The position numbers and the translations under genes were made by a program. Under the pieces are notes generated by a model that saw only the letters and a list, made by a program, of their open reading frames with translations, searched no databases and had not been told where the DNA came from. Below, piece by piece: positions 23,837 to 34,300 of a stretch of 38,587 nt of DNA; position 1 is the first letter of the stretch, and every line of letters starts with the position of its first letter. The stretch is from Verrucomicrobiota bacterium (lineage in GTDB: Bacteria; Verrucomicrobiota; Verrucomicrobiia; Opitutales; Opitutaceae), in assembly GCA_963205455.1 (NCBI GenBank), contig CAUJJL010000189.1, positions 1-38,587 on the forward strand, written 5' to 3'.

Positions 23837-25369
23837 TCAATTCAGCTTTTCGCCCGGGAACGGCAGATTGCCATGCGCGGAGCGCGGCGGTTTCGGAGGA
23901 ACATGGTACTGCGCACGCAGTCGCGCAAGTTCCGCTTTCAGGTCCTGGATCACCTCGGCATAGGACGGATCAGAAATGAAATTGATCGTTTCCAGCGGAT
24001 TTCGCTTCAGATCGTAGAGTTCCCAGTCGTCAACATCGCCGTAGTAGTGCGCCAGTTTGTAGCGCTGCGTGACAACCGCTTCATGCGGTCGAACGCGGTT
24101 GGGCGTCGGAAATTCGTAGAAATGGTAGTAGAAACTGGTGCGCCAGTCCTTCGGATGCTCTCCGCGCAGAAGTGGCATGAGGCTGCGGCCCTGCATGTCA
24201 GCAGGTGCCTGCACGCCCGCCGCATCCAGCAGCGTCTGCGCAAAGTCGAGGACTGAAACAAGGTCGCCATTGGTGCTGCCCGGTTTAACCCTGCCCGGCC
24301 AGCGAACGACGAACGGAGTACGCAGCGACGGCTCCAGCACCCAGCGTTTGTCATACCACCCGTGCTCCCCCAGGAAGAACCCCTGGTCGCTGGCGTAGAT
24401 GACGAGTGTGTTGTCCGCGAGGCCTTCCGCTTCCAGGGCGGCCAGCAGGCGGCCGACATTGTCGTCGATCCCTTTCACCGTTCCGAGATAGTCATGCATG
24501 TAAGTCTGGTACCTCCAGCGCACCAGATCCCGCCCGGTAGGAGCGGCCTTGCGGAAAGCCGCATTGCGCGGACCCAAGTAGGCATCCCAAAGGGCCCGCT
24601 GCTCCGGATCCAAGGACGGAGGCGGGACCAGCTTGGCGAGGCGTTCATTAAAGGTCTTCGCAAGATTCAAATCCTGATCCCGCCAGGCGAGGCCTCGACC
24701 GTTGTCATAGGTGTCGAAAAGGGTTTCCGGCTCGGGATACACCCGACCCTTGTCCCAATCGAGGTCGCGCATGGCCGGCGACCACTCCCCGTGGGGCGCC
24801 TTGTTCTGGACCATCATGAGGAACGGCTTCGTCTTGTCCCTCTGCTTGAGCCACGCGATCGATTCATCGGTGATGATGTCGGTCACGTACCCCTTGAATG
24901 TCACTTTCTCTCCGTTTCGGATCATCGGCGGATTGAAATACTGACCCTGGCCCGGAAGAATTTCCCAGAAATCAAATCCGGTGGGATCGGAGACCAGGTG
25001 CCACTTTCCAACAAGCGCCGTCTGATAGCCAGCAGCGCGCAGCAGTTTCGGAAACGTGGTCTGGCTCCCGTCGAATCTGGAATTCGTATTGTTGTAGAAT
25101 CCGTTGAGGTGACTGTATTTGCCGGTGAGCACCGTCGCACGGCTCGGACCGCAGAGGGAGTTTGTCACGAGGCAGCGATCGAACCGGATGCCTTCGCGCG
25201 CGATTCGATCGATGTTCGGCGTATTGATCAGGTGGCGTTTCTCTCCATAGGCGCTGATTGCCTGCGTTCCATGATCGTCAGAGAAGATGAACAGGATGTT
25301 TGGTCGGGAAGCCGCTGCCGCCGCGATGGCAATGGTTGAGAGCAGGCATACAAAGAGTCGGAGGCACAT
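23837..25369 (-). CDS. Secreted sulfatase, S1 family (S1_11-like)
   Basis: A 510-aa arylsulfatase-fold enzyme. ATG 25369 lies 7 nt after the upstream stop and gives a clean signal peptide (MCLRLFVCLLSTIAIAAAAA). The metal residues are in IFSDDHG (D31, D32). The formylglycine motif is CGPSR (C73-R77), canonical for conversion by FGE. The C-terminal SDQGFFLGEHGWYDKRW block and a DUF4976-like end resemble N-acetylglucosamine-6-sulfatase/S1_11 enzymes, but the substrate cannot be fixed from sequence. It lies between another sulfatase and the PQQ enzyme on one strand, suggesting an operon for a sulfated glycan. No sulfatase-modifying enzyme is in the window. Confidence 0.92.
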   Translation of the reverse strand: MCLRLFVCLLSTIAIAAAAASRPNILFIFSDDHGTQAISAYGEKRHLINTPNIDRIAREGIRFDRCLVTNSLCGPSRATVLTGKYSHLNGFYNNTNSRFDGSQTTFPKLLRAAGYQTALVGKWHLVSDPTGFDFWEILPGQGQYFNPPMIRNGEKVTFKGYVTDIITDESIAWLKQRDKTKPFLMMVQNKAPHGEWSPAMRDLDWDKGRVYPEPETLFDTYDNGRGLAWRDQDLNLAKTFNERLAKLVPPPSLDPEQRALWDAYLGPRNAAFRKAAPTGRDLVRWRYQTYMHDYLGTVKGIDDNVGRLLAALEAEGLADNTLVIYASDQGFFLGEHGWYDKRWVLEPSLRTPFVVRWPGRVKPGSTNGDLVSVLDFAQTLLDAAGVQAPADMQGRSLMPLLRGEHPKDWRTSFYYHFYEFPTPNRVRPHEAVVTQRYKLAHYYGDVDDWELYDLKRNPLETINFISDPSYAEVIQDLKAELARLRAQYHVPPKPPRSAHGNLPFPGEKLN

Positions 25370-25376
25370 GGTGGTC

Positions 25377-27287
25377 TCAGTACTGTGCAAAGGTGGGATC
25401 AAAATGCGCGATCAACGCCCCGAGCGCCATTGAGATGTAGTACTCGAGGTAGGATTTTTGCCAGTGTGACTTTGCCGTTGTCCAGCGCGACCGGAGCTCG
25501 GCCAGATACGGGCGCGCAGGTTCGCCCGCAAGTTCAAGAATGCGGGCCGCATGGAGCGCCGCGTTCAGGTCGCTACCCAGTATCTCGTGTACGAGTATCT
25601 CGGTCGCTGCCTTTGCATTGTCCGTCGCCAAGAGTGCACCGGCCGCCTCGACTCGGACTGCCGCGGAGGGATCGTTGAGAAGCGGCAGCAGTTCCTTACG
25701 GGCGTCACGCGCCGCCTTCTTGTTGGCGGAAAAACCGACGGCCGCCCAATAGCGTACAATGCTGTTGGCATCCGTCAGAGACCTACGCTGTTCCGCAACT
25801 GCCCCGGGATCGCCAACCATGGCTGCAACCCTGAGGATGCGTTCCAGCGGATAATCGTCGCCCTTGCGCACCCATTTGTAAGGCGAGCTTCCGCCCGTAT
25901 GCTGCATAACCTCTTCCTCGGAGACAAAGGTCGCATCCCGAATCTCGATCAGCCAGTCGTGCAAGGTCGTGCGCATCCGCTTCAGCACTGCACGATGAGC
26001 AGGGTCGCCTGTGAGGTTCTTGAGCTGATAGGGATCGGCTTGCGTATCGTAGAGTTCCTCCGGCGTCCTCGTGGGAGCGAGCCATGAGGTGGGTCCCTTG
26101 CCCAGCCGACCCGCGGCTGCGTCAGCGAGGAGTTCGACACGAAACGAACTCGTGTCGGAATAGGATTCAGGAGGGCCCCACGAAAGATGCGGGCGGAAGT
26201 TGCGGATATAGAGCCAGCGCGCGTCACGAACCGAGCGCGCCGTATCGAAAGCCTCATCCACGCGGTCGCGCGCCCCAAACACGAACTTGCGCGGAGCCTT
26301 CGCCGCATCACCGAGAAACGCGCTTCCCTGGAAGTGCTTGGGAATCGGGACACCCGCCAGGCTCAGCAACGTAGGCGCGAAATCCACAAACGAGACCAGG
26401 CGATCCACCGTGCTGCCGGGACCTCCGGGTGCAAAGCGTTCCCACTTCTTGGGGAAATGGATCAGCAGCGGCACGTGCATCCCGGAATCGTAAAGGAGCC
26501 GTTTGCCCCGCGGCATGCCCATGCCGTGGTCCGAGTAGTAGAAGACGATCGTATCGTCGGCCAGACCGTCGGCCTCAAGCTCACGCAGGATCGCTCCGAC
26601 CTTGTGGTCCATGACAGCGATGCAATCGTAATAACGCGCCATGGCCTTTCTTGAGGAAGGAGTGTCCGGATAAAACGGAGGGACTTTGACCGTGGCGGGA
26701 TCCGTGCGTTCGTCGGGAGCAAGCTGGCTCGCGATCTCGCGCTCAAACTGCTCCTCCGGCCATGCGCTTGTGCGCGACTGGTGCGTGTCCATGATGTTGA
26801 ACACCGCCATGAACGGCTGGCCGGGCGCACGATTGCGCCAATGCGCCTTCTCGCTGCACTCATTCCACCACTCGCGCACATACCGCGCCTCGTCCTTTAG
26901 ATTGTAGTCCGTCTTGACGTTGTTGGTCGTGTAGTAACCCGCCTTCCGCAGATATCCGGCATAACTCTCGAATCCCTCCGGCAGCAAGAATTCGCAGCGC
27001 AGGTGCGGATTGCCCAGCGAGTTGGCGCAAACCCCAGTGATGAGCGTAGCCCGCGACGGCGAACAAACCGGCGCCGCCGAAAACGCCCGCGTGTAGCGCA
27101 CCGCCGTCCTGGCCAGGGCATCAATATTCGGAGATCGCGCCGTTTGGTCCCCATAACATCCGAGGTTCGGACTCATGTCCTCATTCGTGATCCAAAGGAT
27201 GTTCGGCCTGTCCGCCGCACGAATGGGCGAGATCGAGGCAGGCACTAGGCAAAACAATGCGACAAGAATTCTGAAGGTCGATTTCAA
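25377..27287 (-). CDS. Secreted sulfatase with C-terminal HEAT-like repeats (S1_8-like)
   Basis: About 636 aa. I prefer TTG 27287 because it begins a clean signal peptide (MKSTFRILVALFCLVPASISPIRAA, given in part); a GTG at 27338 would add 17 residues. The sulfatase domain spans about 25-480 with metal segment ITNEDMS, the motif CSPSR (C75-R79) and a YYSDHGMG C-terminal metal block. Residues about 480-620 form HEAT-like helical repeats (RYWAAVGFSA, LLPLLNDPSAAVRVEAAGALL, ALHAARILELAG). Heparan N-sulfatase-like proteins with such tails are common in Planctomycetota/Verrucomicrobiota. It is paralogous to the plus-strand sulfatase at 29383-31215. Confidence 0.9.
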   Translation of the reverse strand: MKSTFRILVALFCLVPASISPIRAADRPNILWITNEDMSPNLGCYGDQTARSPNIDALARTAVRYTRAFSAAPVCSPSRATLITGVCANSLGNPHLRCEFLLPEGFESYAGYLRKAGYYTTNNVKTDYNLKDEARYVREWWNECSEKAHWRNRAPGQPFMAVFNIMDTHQSRTSAWPEEQFEREIASQLAPDERTDPATVKVPPFYPDTPSSRKAMARYYDCIAVMDHKVGAILRELEADGLADDTIVFYYSDHGMGMPRGKRLLYDSGMHVPLLIHFPKKWERFAPGGPGSTVDRLVSFVDFAPTLLSLAGVPIPKHFQGSAFLGDAAKAPRKFVFGARDRVDEAFDTARSVRDARWLYIRNFRPHLSWGPPESYSDTSSFRVELLADAAAGRLGKGPTSWLAPTRTPEELYDTQADPYQLKNLTGDPAHRAVLKRMRTTLHDWLIEIRDATFVSEEEVMQHTGGSSPYKWVRKGDDYPLERILRVAAMVGDPGAVAEQRRSLTDANSIVRYWAAVGFSANKKAARDARKELLPLLNDPSAAVRVEAAGALLATDNAKAATEILVHEILGSDLNAALHAARILELAGEPARPYLAELRSRWTTAKSHWQKSYLEYYISMALGALIAHFDPTFAQY

Positions 27288-27460
27288 GAATGACAGGGCT
27301 CTGGCGTTTGGAGTTGGGTTGATGGCAGGTAACCTCACCCGAAAATCAGCCCAAAGGTCGCGCGGTCAAACGCCTTGCAGCTTTTCCTGTAAAGCGACCC
27401 TGGCAACCGAGAGCCATCCCGCAAGGGAGAGAGTTGACCCGTCAATTCTTCCCCTGGAGC

Positions 27461-27478
27461 GGCACGCTTCGTCGTGCC
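27461..27478. repeat. Small perfect inverted repeat in the gap before the sulfatase
   Basis: GGCACG-CTTCGT-CGTGCC forms a perfect 6-bp stem with a 6-nt loop. It lies in the 284-nt gap between the GH-like gene (stop at 27572) and the sulfatase (start 27287). The rest of the gap shows no gene or other structure. It may be a transcript-processing hairpin or a copy of a dispersed repeat; only one copy was seen here. Confidence 0.35.
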
Positions 27479-27571
27479 TGGACCGAAAAGCCAGAAATTC
27501 TACTTGTGAGTTGAAATAAGAAACTGGGATTGAGATTGAGGCGTAACGCCCTTTCCCGGATAGGCAGGATC

Positions 27572-28807
27572 TCACCCGCTTTTCGGGGTTCTGATCTTCC
27601 CTTTGTGAATCACGTCGGTCAACCGCCGATGCCATTCAACATCACGCCACATGCCGCGAAACTGCGGTCCACAGAAGTTGCTCGTGGCCATCGCTACCCA
27701 ACATTCCGTCGCAGTGGCCCAGCGCACGCCCAAATCGCACAGTTCCTTAACCCAGTCCCAGTTCAATAGCGGCCAGTCTTTGTAGTCCACTATTCCCCAG
27801 CATTCCGTGCAGATCAAAGGCTTGCCACTGACACGCGACCACTCAGCCATTTGGTTGATGCCGTATTCAAGGCGCGACTGCCAATGGAGCGGGTTGGAAC
27901 GATACAGCCGTTCGCCATTTGCCACAAGATTCTCGTAACCCCGCGAGTCGAATCGATCAAAATTGTAGCCAACCTGCTTATTGAAATCGCTGAAAGTGGT
28001 CATCCAGACATGCGGATCCAGGACGTCGAGAAACGACACGTCCTGCTGCTTCCAGGTGTCCAGTTCACTGCCAAACGAAAACGTATAGCTGAACTGCGGA
28101 TAGGCTTTCCGGACCATCGCAATCGAATCCCGCATCCATCGCTCACCTTCAGGCGTGGCGCGCTTGAATCCCGGAGGAAGAAAATGTCGGGCTGAAAGGG
28201 GAAATTCATTGCACAGATCCACGTAGAGAACATGGCGGTGCAGTTTCGGCTCAATCGAATCCAGAGCAGTGATCCATATGCGCCCCATCTCTTCGGGCGT
28301 GGTGATTTTCATCCGGATGTCATCTACATCCTGGCGGAACCACGTGGAGAGCCCGACCAGCATTCCGCGTTGGCCACACTTCGCGATAAATTCGTTCAGC
28401 GCCGGCTGCACCCGCACACGGTTTCTAGCGGGACTGCCCCAGTCTTGATTATTCCAGTTGGGCAGCAATTCCCATTCACGCCCCGGATCGGCGGCGATCA
28501 AATGCGGATACACATCAATCCGCAAGGCATCATACCCACGCAACTTGAGCTCGTCGAGGGCGAGATCCCAGTCTTCATAACCCGCGCCCGGCCAGCGCCG
28601 CTCGAGCCAGGAGAAGTCCCACATCGTTATCGCCAGCGGTTGCGTAATCCGGTGCCCGGAAAGAGTTATACCACTCCTTTCCGAAAGCGGTTGCACGGCG
28701 AAAACGCGCGGTGCGACAGACGAACCGACGATTGCGGTCGCCGCCAATGTCATTCCGGATTTCAACGCCTCGCGGCGGGTGATTTGAGAGCCGTGAATTG
28801 AGTTCAT
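27572..28807 (-). CDS. Cellulase-like GH-A clan TIM-barrel protein, Tat leader
   Basis: A 411-aa exported protein. The leader contains QITRREALKSGMTLAATAIVG, a Tat-type signal (given in part). The mature part is a clan GH-A-like TIM barrel: ITMWDFSWLERRW near the start, DALRIDVYPH, then the acid/base candidate E201 in VDLCNEFP and the nucleophile candidate E335 in LICTECWG. It resembles the sugar-binding cellulase-like family. It heads the minus-strand block of two sulfatases and the PQQ enzyme, so a role in glycan breakdown is likely. Substrate unknown. Confidence 0.85.
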   Translation of the reverse strand: MNSIHGSQITRREALKSGMTLAATAIVGSSVAPRVFAVQPLSERSGITLSGHRITQPLAITMWDFSWLERRWPGAGYEDWDLALDELKLRGYDALRIDVYPHLIAADPGREWELLPNWNNQDWGSPARNRVRVQPALNEFIAKCGQRGMLVGLSTWFRQDVDDIRMKITTPEEMGRIWITALDSIEPKLHRHVLYVDLCNEFPLSARHFLPPGFKRATPEGERWMRDSIAMVRKAYPQFSYTFSFGSELDTWKQQDVSFLDVLDPHVWMTTFSDFNKQVGYNFDRFDSRGYENLVANGERLYRSNPLHWQSRLEYGINQMAEWSRVSGKPLICTECWGIVDYKDWPLLNWDWVKELCDLGVRWATATECWVAMATSNFCGPQFRGMWRDVEWHRRLTDVIHKGKIRTPKSG

Positions 28808-29382
28808 AAATCGATTTTCAGCTCCACCAAAGAGCCAAGAGCGCGTTTCTCATTGGAGTGGGTTGTCACTGGAAAGGCGCGCTCACTGCGTTCGGGGCAA
28901 TTCCAAGGTCCCAACTCCGTCTGACACGCTCAATGTCTTTTTCGAAACCGTTTTCTCTCTATTGAATCAATCTCTCAACAGCCCTGGATGCCATGTCACT
29001 ACATGGGTCTTCTTGATCCCTAAACGAACAGCGGAACCGATTCAGCAGCTTACGGAAATAGTCCAACGGCACTCCTCAGCAGGATCTCCTCCAGTTGAGA
29101 CGGTTGACTCCCCGATCGAATCCCGTTCGTTTTACCATACCCATGCGTCCCGAAGCGTCGAAACCATGCTCAATGTCGCGATGAATCAGGTTTTTTGGAT
29201 GTTATCAGCGAGGTCCATCAAGCCGAAATGGCATCTGCCGGTATCCTGCTCTACTCTGCACCTATCGTCTGTAAGTGACAGTGCCCGTCCATCAATGACT
29301 CTCAAATCAATCCATGACTGAATCCTGGATTGCCCCTTGCCTCTTCCGCCCGGCCATTCCCTCCCATCAACTGCACATGCCG
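28808..29382. promoter_or_regulatory. Divergent intergenic region of the glycan block, with LacI-like site
   Basis: This 575-nt gap separates the minus-strand GH-like gene and the plus-strand sulfatase, so promoters for both should be here. The base composition is lower in GC than the flanking genes. The only site I can point to is GAAACCGTTTTC at 28944-28955, a CpG-centred dyad matching 5 of 6 pairs, of the kind bound by LacI-family regulators. An open frame across 28863-29321 has no protein-like features. No RNA gene was recognised. Confidence 0.35.
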
Positions 29383-31215
29383 ATGAAAGTATTCTCTTTT
29401 CTCCTCGCAGTCGTGAGTTCGATCACGACCGCCTTCGCCGCCGCTGAGCGGCCCAACATCCTCTGGATCGTAAGCGAGGACAATTCCTACCAGTGGATCG
29501 GATGTTACGGCAATTCCCAGGCACAGACACCGCGGATCGATGCACTGGCGAAGGACGGCATTCTCTTCGAGCATGCGTACTCCAACGCCCCCGTCTGCGC
29601 CGTGGCGCGATCCACCCTCCTGATGGGAACCTACGCCGTCACCATGGGCACCGAGCACATGCGCAGCCGCCACGCTATCCCGTCGCGCTACCGCCCCTAC
29701 GTGGAGTACCTGCGGCACGCCGGCTATTACTGCACCAACAACGCCAAGACCGACTACAATTTTGAAGGCAAGGATACGTCGTGGTGGGACGAATGCTCCA
29801 CGAAAGCTCACTACTCCCACCGCCCTGCGGGATCTCCTTTCTTCGCCGTGTTCAACCTCGGTGTTTCACACGAGAGCTCACTCTTCGAGAACCAACCCGG
29901 ACCGAAGCGCCTTTCACCGGCAGAAATCAACCTGCCCCCTTACGTGCCCGACCTCCCGGAGATGCGCGTCGATTTCGCCCGTTACCATGATCGCATCACT
30001 GAAATGGATCATCAGGTGGGAGTCCTCATCGACGAACTCGAAAAGGCCGGACTGGCTGACGATACGATCGTGATCTACAACGCAGATCACGGCGGAGTCA
30101 CTCCGCGCGGCAAGCGCTACCTCTACGAGACCGGTGTGCGTATACCCTTCGTCATGCACATTCCGGCAAAGTGGCGCAGCCTCGCGCCCTTTTCGTCCGG
30201 ACAGCGCGTGCAGGAGCCCGTGTCGTTCGTCGATTTCCTTCCGACGTTCCTTTCCCTCACAGGCATACCTCTCCCGGCGAACCTCCAGGGCAGGGCCTTC
30301 CTGGGTTCACAGCGCCAGGAACCCGCCAGCGACGAAATGGAATTCCTGTACGCGGATAGATTCGATGAACTCTATGGCATGCGCCGCGGACTGACCGACG
30401 GCAAATGGAAGTACATGCGCTGCTTCACACCTTATCTCCCTGCAGCGCCCTACAGCTTCTACCCTTACAATGTTCCTTCCTGGGTCGCATGGGAACGGGC
30501 ATGGAAGGCCGGAAAGCTGACCGGCATCCATCGGCAGTTCTGGGAATCCACTCAGGCACCCGAAGAACTCTACGACTTGTCCAAGGATCCGTGGGAGGTT
30601 CACAATCTCGCCACCGATCCTGCCTTCCAGGGCAAACTCGTCGCACTCAGGGAGCGCCTCAAACGGACCATGAGGGCCGCAACGGACACCGGCCTCGTGC
30701 CTGAACCGCTCTTCTCGCGCGTCGCTGCCGGATCCACGGTCGCGGACTACGTACAAAGAAGCCGCTTCAACTACGACGGTATCCTCGACCTCGCTTTCGC
30801 CGCGACGCAACGCGATGCAAAGGCGCTCCCCAAGCTGGCGGATACCCTTTCCTCAAAGGATCCCATTGCCCGCTACTGGGCGCTCTGCGGCATGGCCGTG
30901 CTGGGAAAGGCCGCAGCAGGCGAGGCCGATGCGATCAAACCGCTGCTTGCGGATCCGGCCTCCATCAACCGTACCGCCGCTGGGCTCGCACTCTGGGAAA
31001 TAGGTGATCATTCCCTCGCCAAACGCTCCTTGCTCGCAGATGTCGCAGGCACCTCCAATTCCTGGGATCTGCTCTACCTTCTCAACACGCTTCACGCCCT
31101 CAACCTAACCCGCGACCTGCCCAAGGGCTGGGAGCAGGGCAAGGAAGGGCGAAAGGACAATCTGGACTACATCCATCGTTTCGCCCTGCGCATCGCGAAA
31201 GAGGCAGCGAATTGA
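29383..31215 (+). CDS. Secreted sulfatase with atypical C-A-V-A-R motif and HEAT-like tail
   Basis: A 610-aa protein from ATG 29383 (ATG 29377 is equally possible; the frame is open to 29314). Signal peptide MKVFSFLLAVVSSITTAFA. Sulfatase fold: metal segment IVSEDNS, C-terminal block YNADHGGV. The formylglycine position C72 lies in APVCAVARST, so the usual proline at +2 is valine while cysteine and arginine (R76) are kept. The tail (about 480-600) has HEAT-like helices (ARYWALCGMAVLG, LLADPASINRTAAGLALWEIG). It is paralogous to the 25377-27287 sulfatase. GH2 follows after 88 nt. If the motif cannot be modified, the protein may lack sulfatase activity. Confidence 0.88.
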   Translation: MKVFSFLLAVVSSITTAFAAAERPNILWIVSEDNSYQWIGCYGNSQAQTPRIDALAKDGILFEHAYSNAPVCAVARSTLLMGTYAVTMGTEHMRSRHAIPSRYRPYVEYLRHAGYYCTNNAKTDYNFEGKDTSWWDECSTKAHYSHRPAGSPFFAVFNLGVSHESSLFENQPGPKRLSPAEINLPPYVPDLPEMRVDFARYHDRITEMDHQVGVLIDELEKAGLADDTIVIYNADHGGVTPRGKRYLYETGVRIPFVMHIPAKWRSLAPFSSGQRVQEPVSFVDFLPTFLSLTGIPLPANLQGRAFLGSQRQEPASDEMEFLYADRFDELYGMRRGLTDGKWKYMRCFTPYLPAAPYSFYPYNVPSWVAWERAWKAGKLTGIHRQFWESTQAPEELYDLSKDPWEVHNLATDPAFQGKLVALRERLKRTMRAATDTGLVPEPLFSRVAAGSTVADYVQRSRFNYDGILDLAFAATQRDAKALPKLADTLSSKDPIARYWALCGMAVLGKAAAGEADAIKPLLADPASINRTAAGLALWEIGDHSLAKRSLLADVAGTSNSWDLLYLLNTLHALNLTRDLPKGWEQGKEGRKDNLDYIHRFALRIAKEAAN

Positions 31216-31240
31216 GACGGCGAAGCGGATTTCGATCTGT

Positions 31241-31257
31241 GTGACCTTGGAGGTCAC
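31241..31257. promoter_or_regulatory. Perfect 7-3-7 inverted repeat upstream of the GH2 gene
   Basis: GTGACCT-TGG-AGGTCAC is a perfect dyad in the 88-nt gap between the sulfatase and the GH2 gene, ending 46 nt before the GH2 ATG (31304). With a 3-nt spacer it fits a dimeric-regulator operator better than an RNA hairpin, although both are possible. No matching copy was seen in the divergent region at 28808-29382. Confidence 0.45.
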
Positions 31258-31303
31258 GCCACTGTCCGGAGTGCAACACGTTGCGTGTCATTCTATCACC
31301 TGC

Positions 31304-34300
31304 ATGAATTCTCTCTCTGTTCACCTCCTGCTCGGCTGCCTGGTCGTCTCAAACTCCGTTGCCGCACCAACGCCGGCCCAGCCGTCTGACACCACGCCGC
31401 GCACCGAGCGGCGCTATCTCTCGGGACATGGGCCAGCCGATGCTGTACCTTGGGATTTCCAAGTAACGGGAGGCCGCCGCGCGGGAGAAAAGACGACCAT
31501 CCCTGTTCCCTCCCAATGGGAACAGCACGGCTTCGGCACATACAACTACGGCCAGGACGACAACAGGTCATCCGAACACGGTCTCTACCGAACCCGGTTT
31601 CACATTCCTTCTGAATGGCAGGGACGCCGCATCAACCTTGTCTTCGACGGTTCGATGACCGATACCGAAGCCACACTCAACGGAAGGAAGGTCGGCCCTG
31701 TGCATCAGGGGGGATTCACGCGCTTCCGCTACGATGTGACCACGCTCGTCAAATTCGGAGGCGGCGAGCCCAACGAGAATGTACTTGAAGTCGACGTTGC
31801 CAAGGCAAGCGCCGATCCCTTGACCGACCGTGCCGAACGCGGCGGCGACTATTGGGTCTTCGGCGGAATCTATCGGCCTGTATTTCTTGAGGCTCTGCCT
31901 GCCACGGCCATTGATCACCTCGCCGTCGACGCACGCGCCGATGGTTCGTTGCTCGTCGATCTCACGCTGGGGTATCCACCCGGCGGTCGAACCGACGGAC
32001 CCGCCACCCCGGCGATGAATGTCCAGGCCCAGGTGATCGATGCCAGGGGAGAATCCATGGGCACCCCGCTCACTCAATCAATTCCCCGAGGAGGATCCGG
32101 TCGTATCCGCATCGAGGGGAAAGTGCCCGGCGTCAGAACATGGAGCGCTGAAACGCCGAATCTCTACACGCTGCGCGTCACGCTTTCAGAAAACGGAAAG
32201 AGCCTCCATCAAACGGAGACGCGCATCGGTTTTCGCACCTTCGATGTCCGAGACGGCATCGGCTTGTTTCTCAATGGCAAACGTATCCTCCTGAAAGGCG
32301 TCAACCGCCACAGCTTCCGGCCCGAAACCGGCCGCTCCCTGACCCGAGAGAACTGTTACGAGGACGCCCGCTTGATCCGCCGGATGAACATGAACGCGGT
32401 GCGCATGTCGCACTACCCGCCCGATGAGGCGTTCCTGGAGGCCTGTGACGAACTTGGACTCTATGTCCTCGACGAACTGAGCGGATGGCAACACGCGCAC
32501 GGGACTCCGATCGGTCGGCTGCTCATTCGCGAGCTCGTCGAACGCGACGTGAACCATCCTTCGATCCTCTTCTGGGACAACGGCAACGAGGGAGGATGGA
32601 ACCCCGCACTTGACGGCGACTTTGCTCTCTACGATCCCCAGCAGCGCCGCGTCCTGCATCCATGGAATCTGCACGACGGCATCGACACGCGGCACTACGC
32701 CAATTTCTCCCACCTGATGCATCTGCTCGGCGGACCCAATCTGGTCATGCCCACCGAAATTCTGCACGCGCTCTACGACGGAGGCGCGGGCGCGGGACTG
32801 GAGGATTACTGGAACGCCATCACCAACTCCAAGGTCGGCGCCGGGCTTTTCATCTGGGATTTTGCAGACGAAGCGATCCAACGAACCGACCTCGGAAACA
32901 AGCTCGACACTCACAGCACCTACGGTGCGGACGGAATCGTCGGTCCCCATTTCGAAAAGGAAGGGAGCTACTATGCCGTTCGCGACATCTGGTCCCCTGT
33001 GCAGTTCGTTCCCCCTACGCTCAATGCCGCCTTCAACGGAAGGGTTACCGTTCACAACCGGTATGACTTCACTTCGTTGAAACGGTGCAAATTCACATGG
33101 AGCCTTCTGGGGTTCAACGGAGGAATCCTTGAAGCCTTCTCACACGGAAGCGTCGTGTCCTCCGATATTGCGCCCCAGTCTACGGGAAATCTTGAACTGG
33201 CACTGCCGGCCAACTGGACGGAAGCCGCCGCCCTCGCACTGACAGCGATCGGCCCCGACGGGGTTGAGTTGTGGACCTCAGTATGGCCGACGATAGGTAC
33301 TGCGGGCAGCAAATTCCACGTGCTCCAACAAGCGGGTGCGGCACCGCCCGCTACCAGGGAACCGGCGATCTACCTGGAAGATAGCCGCATCATCCTGGCG
33401 ATGGGCGACACCAAGGCCACCTTTGATTCCGCCTCAGGGAAACTCGTGCAATTTGAAAATTCCGGTGTGGTTGCACCCCTCGGCAATGGACCCCGCCTGG
33501 TCTTTGCCCGGCCCGCAACGGAAGGACCCGCGGCATGGCTATCCTGGAAGGATAACTCGGAAAGCGAACCCATGCTCACCCTTCCAAGTCCTTCTCTCGC
33601 CAATCTCATCGAGATAGAATGGCAGGACCTCAAGGGAACCGGAGCCTATGCGGGGTTCACACTTGAAGTGACTCCCGACCTGAAGCACTGGCACACCTTG
33701 TTCGATTCCTCCCGACGTCCCAACGACGGAAAGGCCTATGCATTTCCCCCGCAAATCGTCGCTGCCGCACGCGTGCGCAAACTCTGGCGGTACGATGGCG
33801 CGCCGCCTGTGCTGAAAACATTTCGAATCGGTTACGAGGAAAGTCGTTTTCCCGCTCCCGTTTCGGCGCCTGCGATCGTAAGCCACGGAATCAATCGGGA
33901 TCCCGTCACTGGAAAAGCTGTCGCATGGCTGGAGGCAAAAGGAGGAGCATCGGGACTGCTATCCACGCGATGGACGCTGCGCGCAAACGGGTCATTGCAA
34001 TTGGACTATGCGTATGATCTGGACGGCAGTTTCCTCTATCATGGCGTGACCTTCGACTTTTCGGAAGAGGACATGCGCTCGCTTCGTTGGTGGGGACAGG
34101 GGCCGACCCGGGTCTGGCAAAACCGGCTTCGTGGCACCTGGTTGGGACTGCACGAAACGGTCCGATCGGAGCAGCGACCGGGTGAGACCTGGAACTATCC
34201 CGAGTTCCGCGGTTGTTTTGCGGGCGTTCGCGATGCCGAACTCACGACTTCAGGCGGAATCCTGACGATCACTCCTTCCGCTGCAGATATCTTTCTCCGA

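Noticed and set aside
28863..29321. Possible gene of 152 codons in the divergent glycan gap
   Set aside because: No recognisable domain and unlike its neighbours in composition; treated as regulatory DNA.
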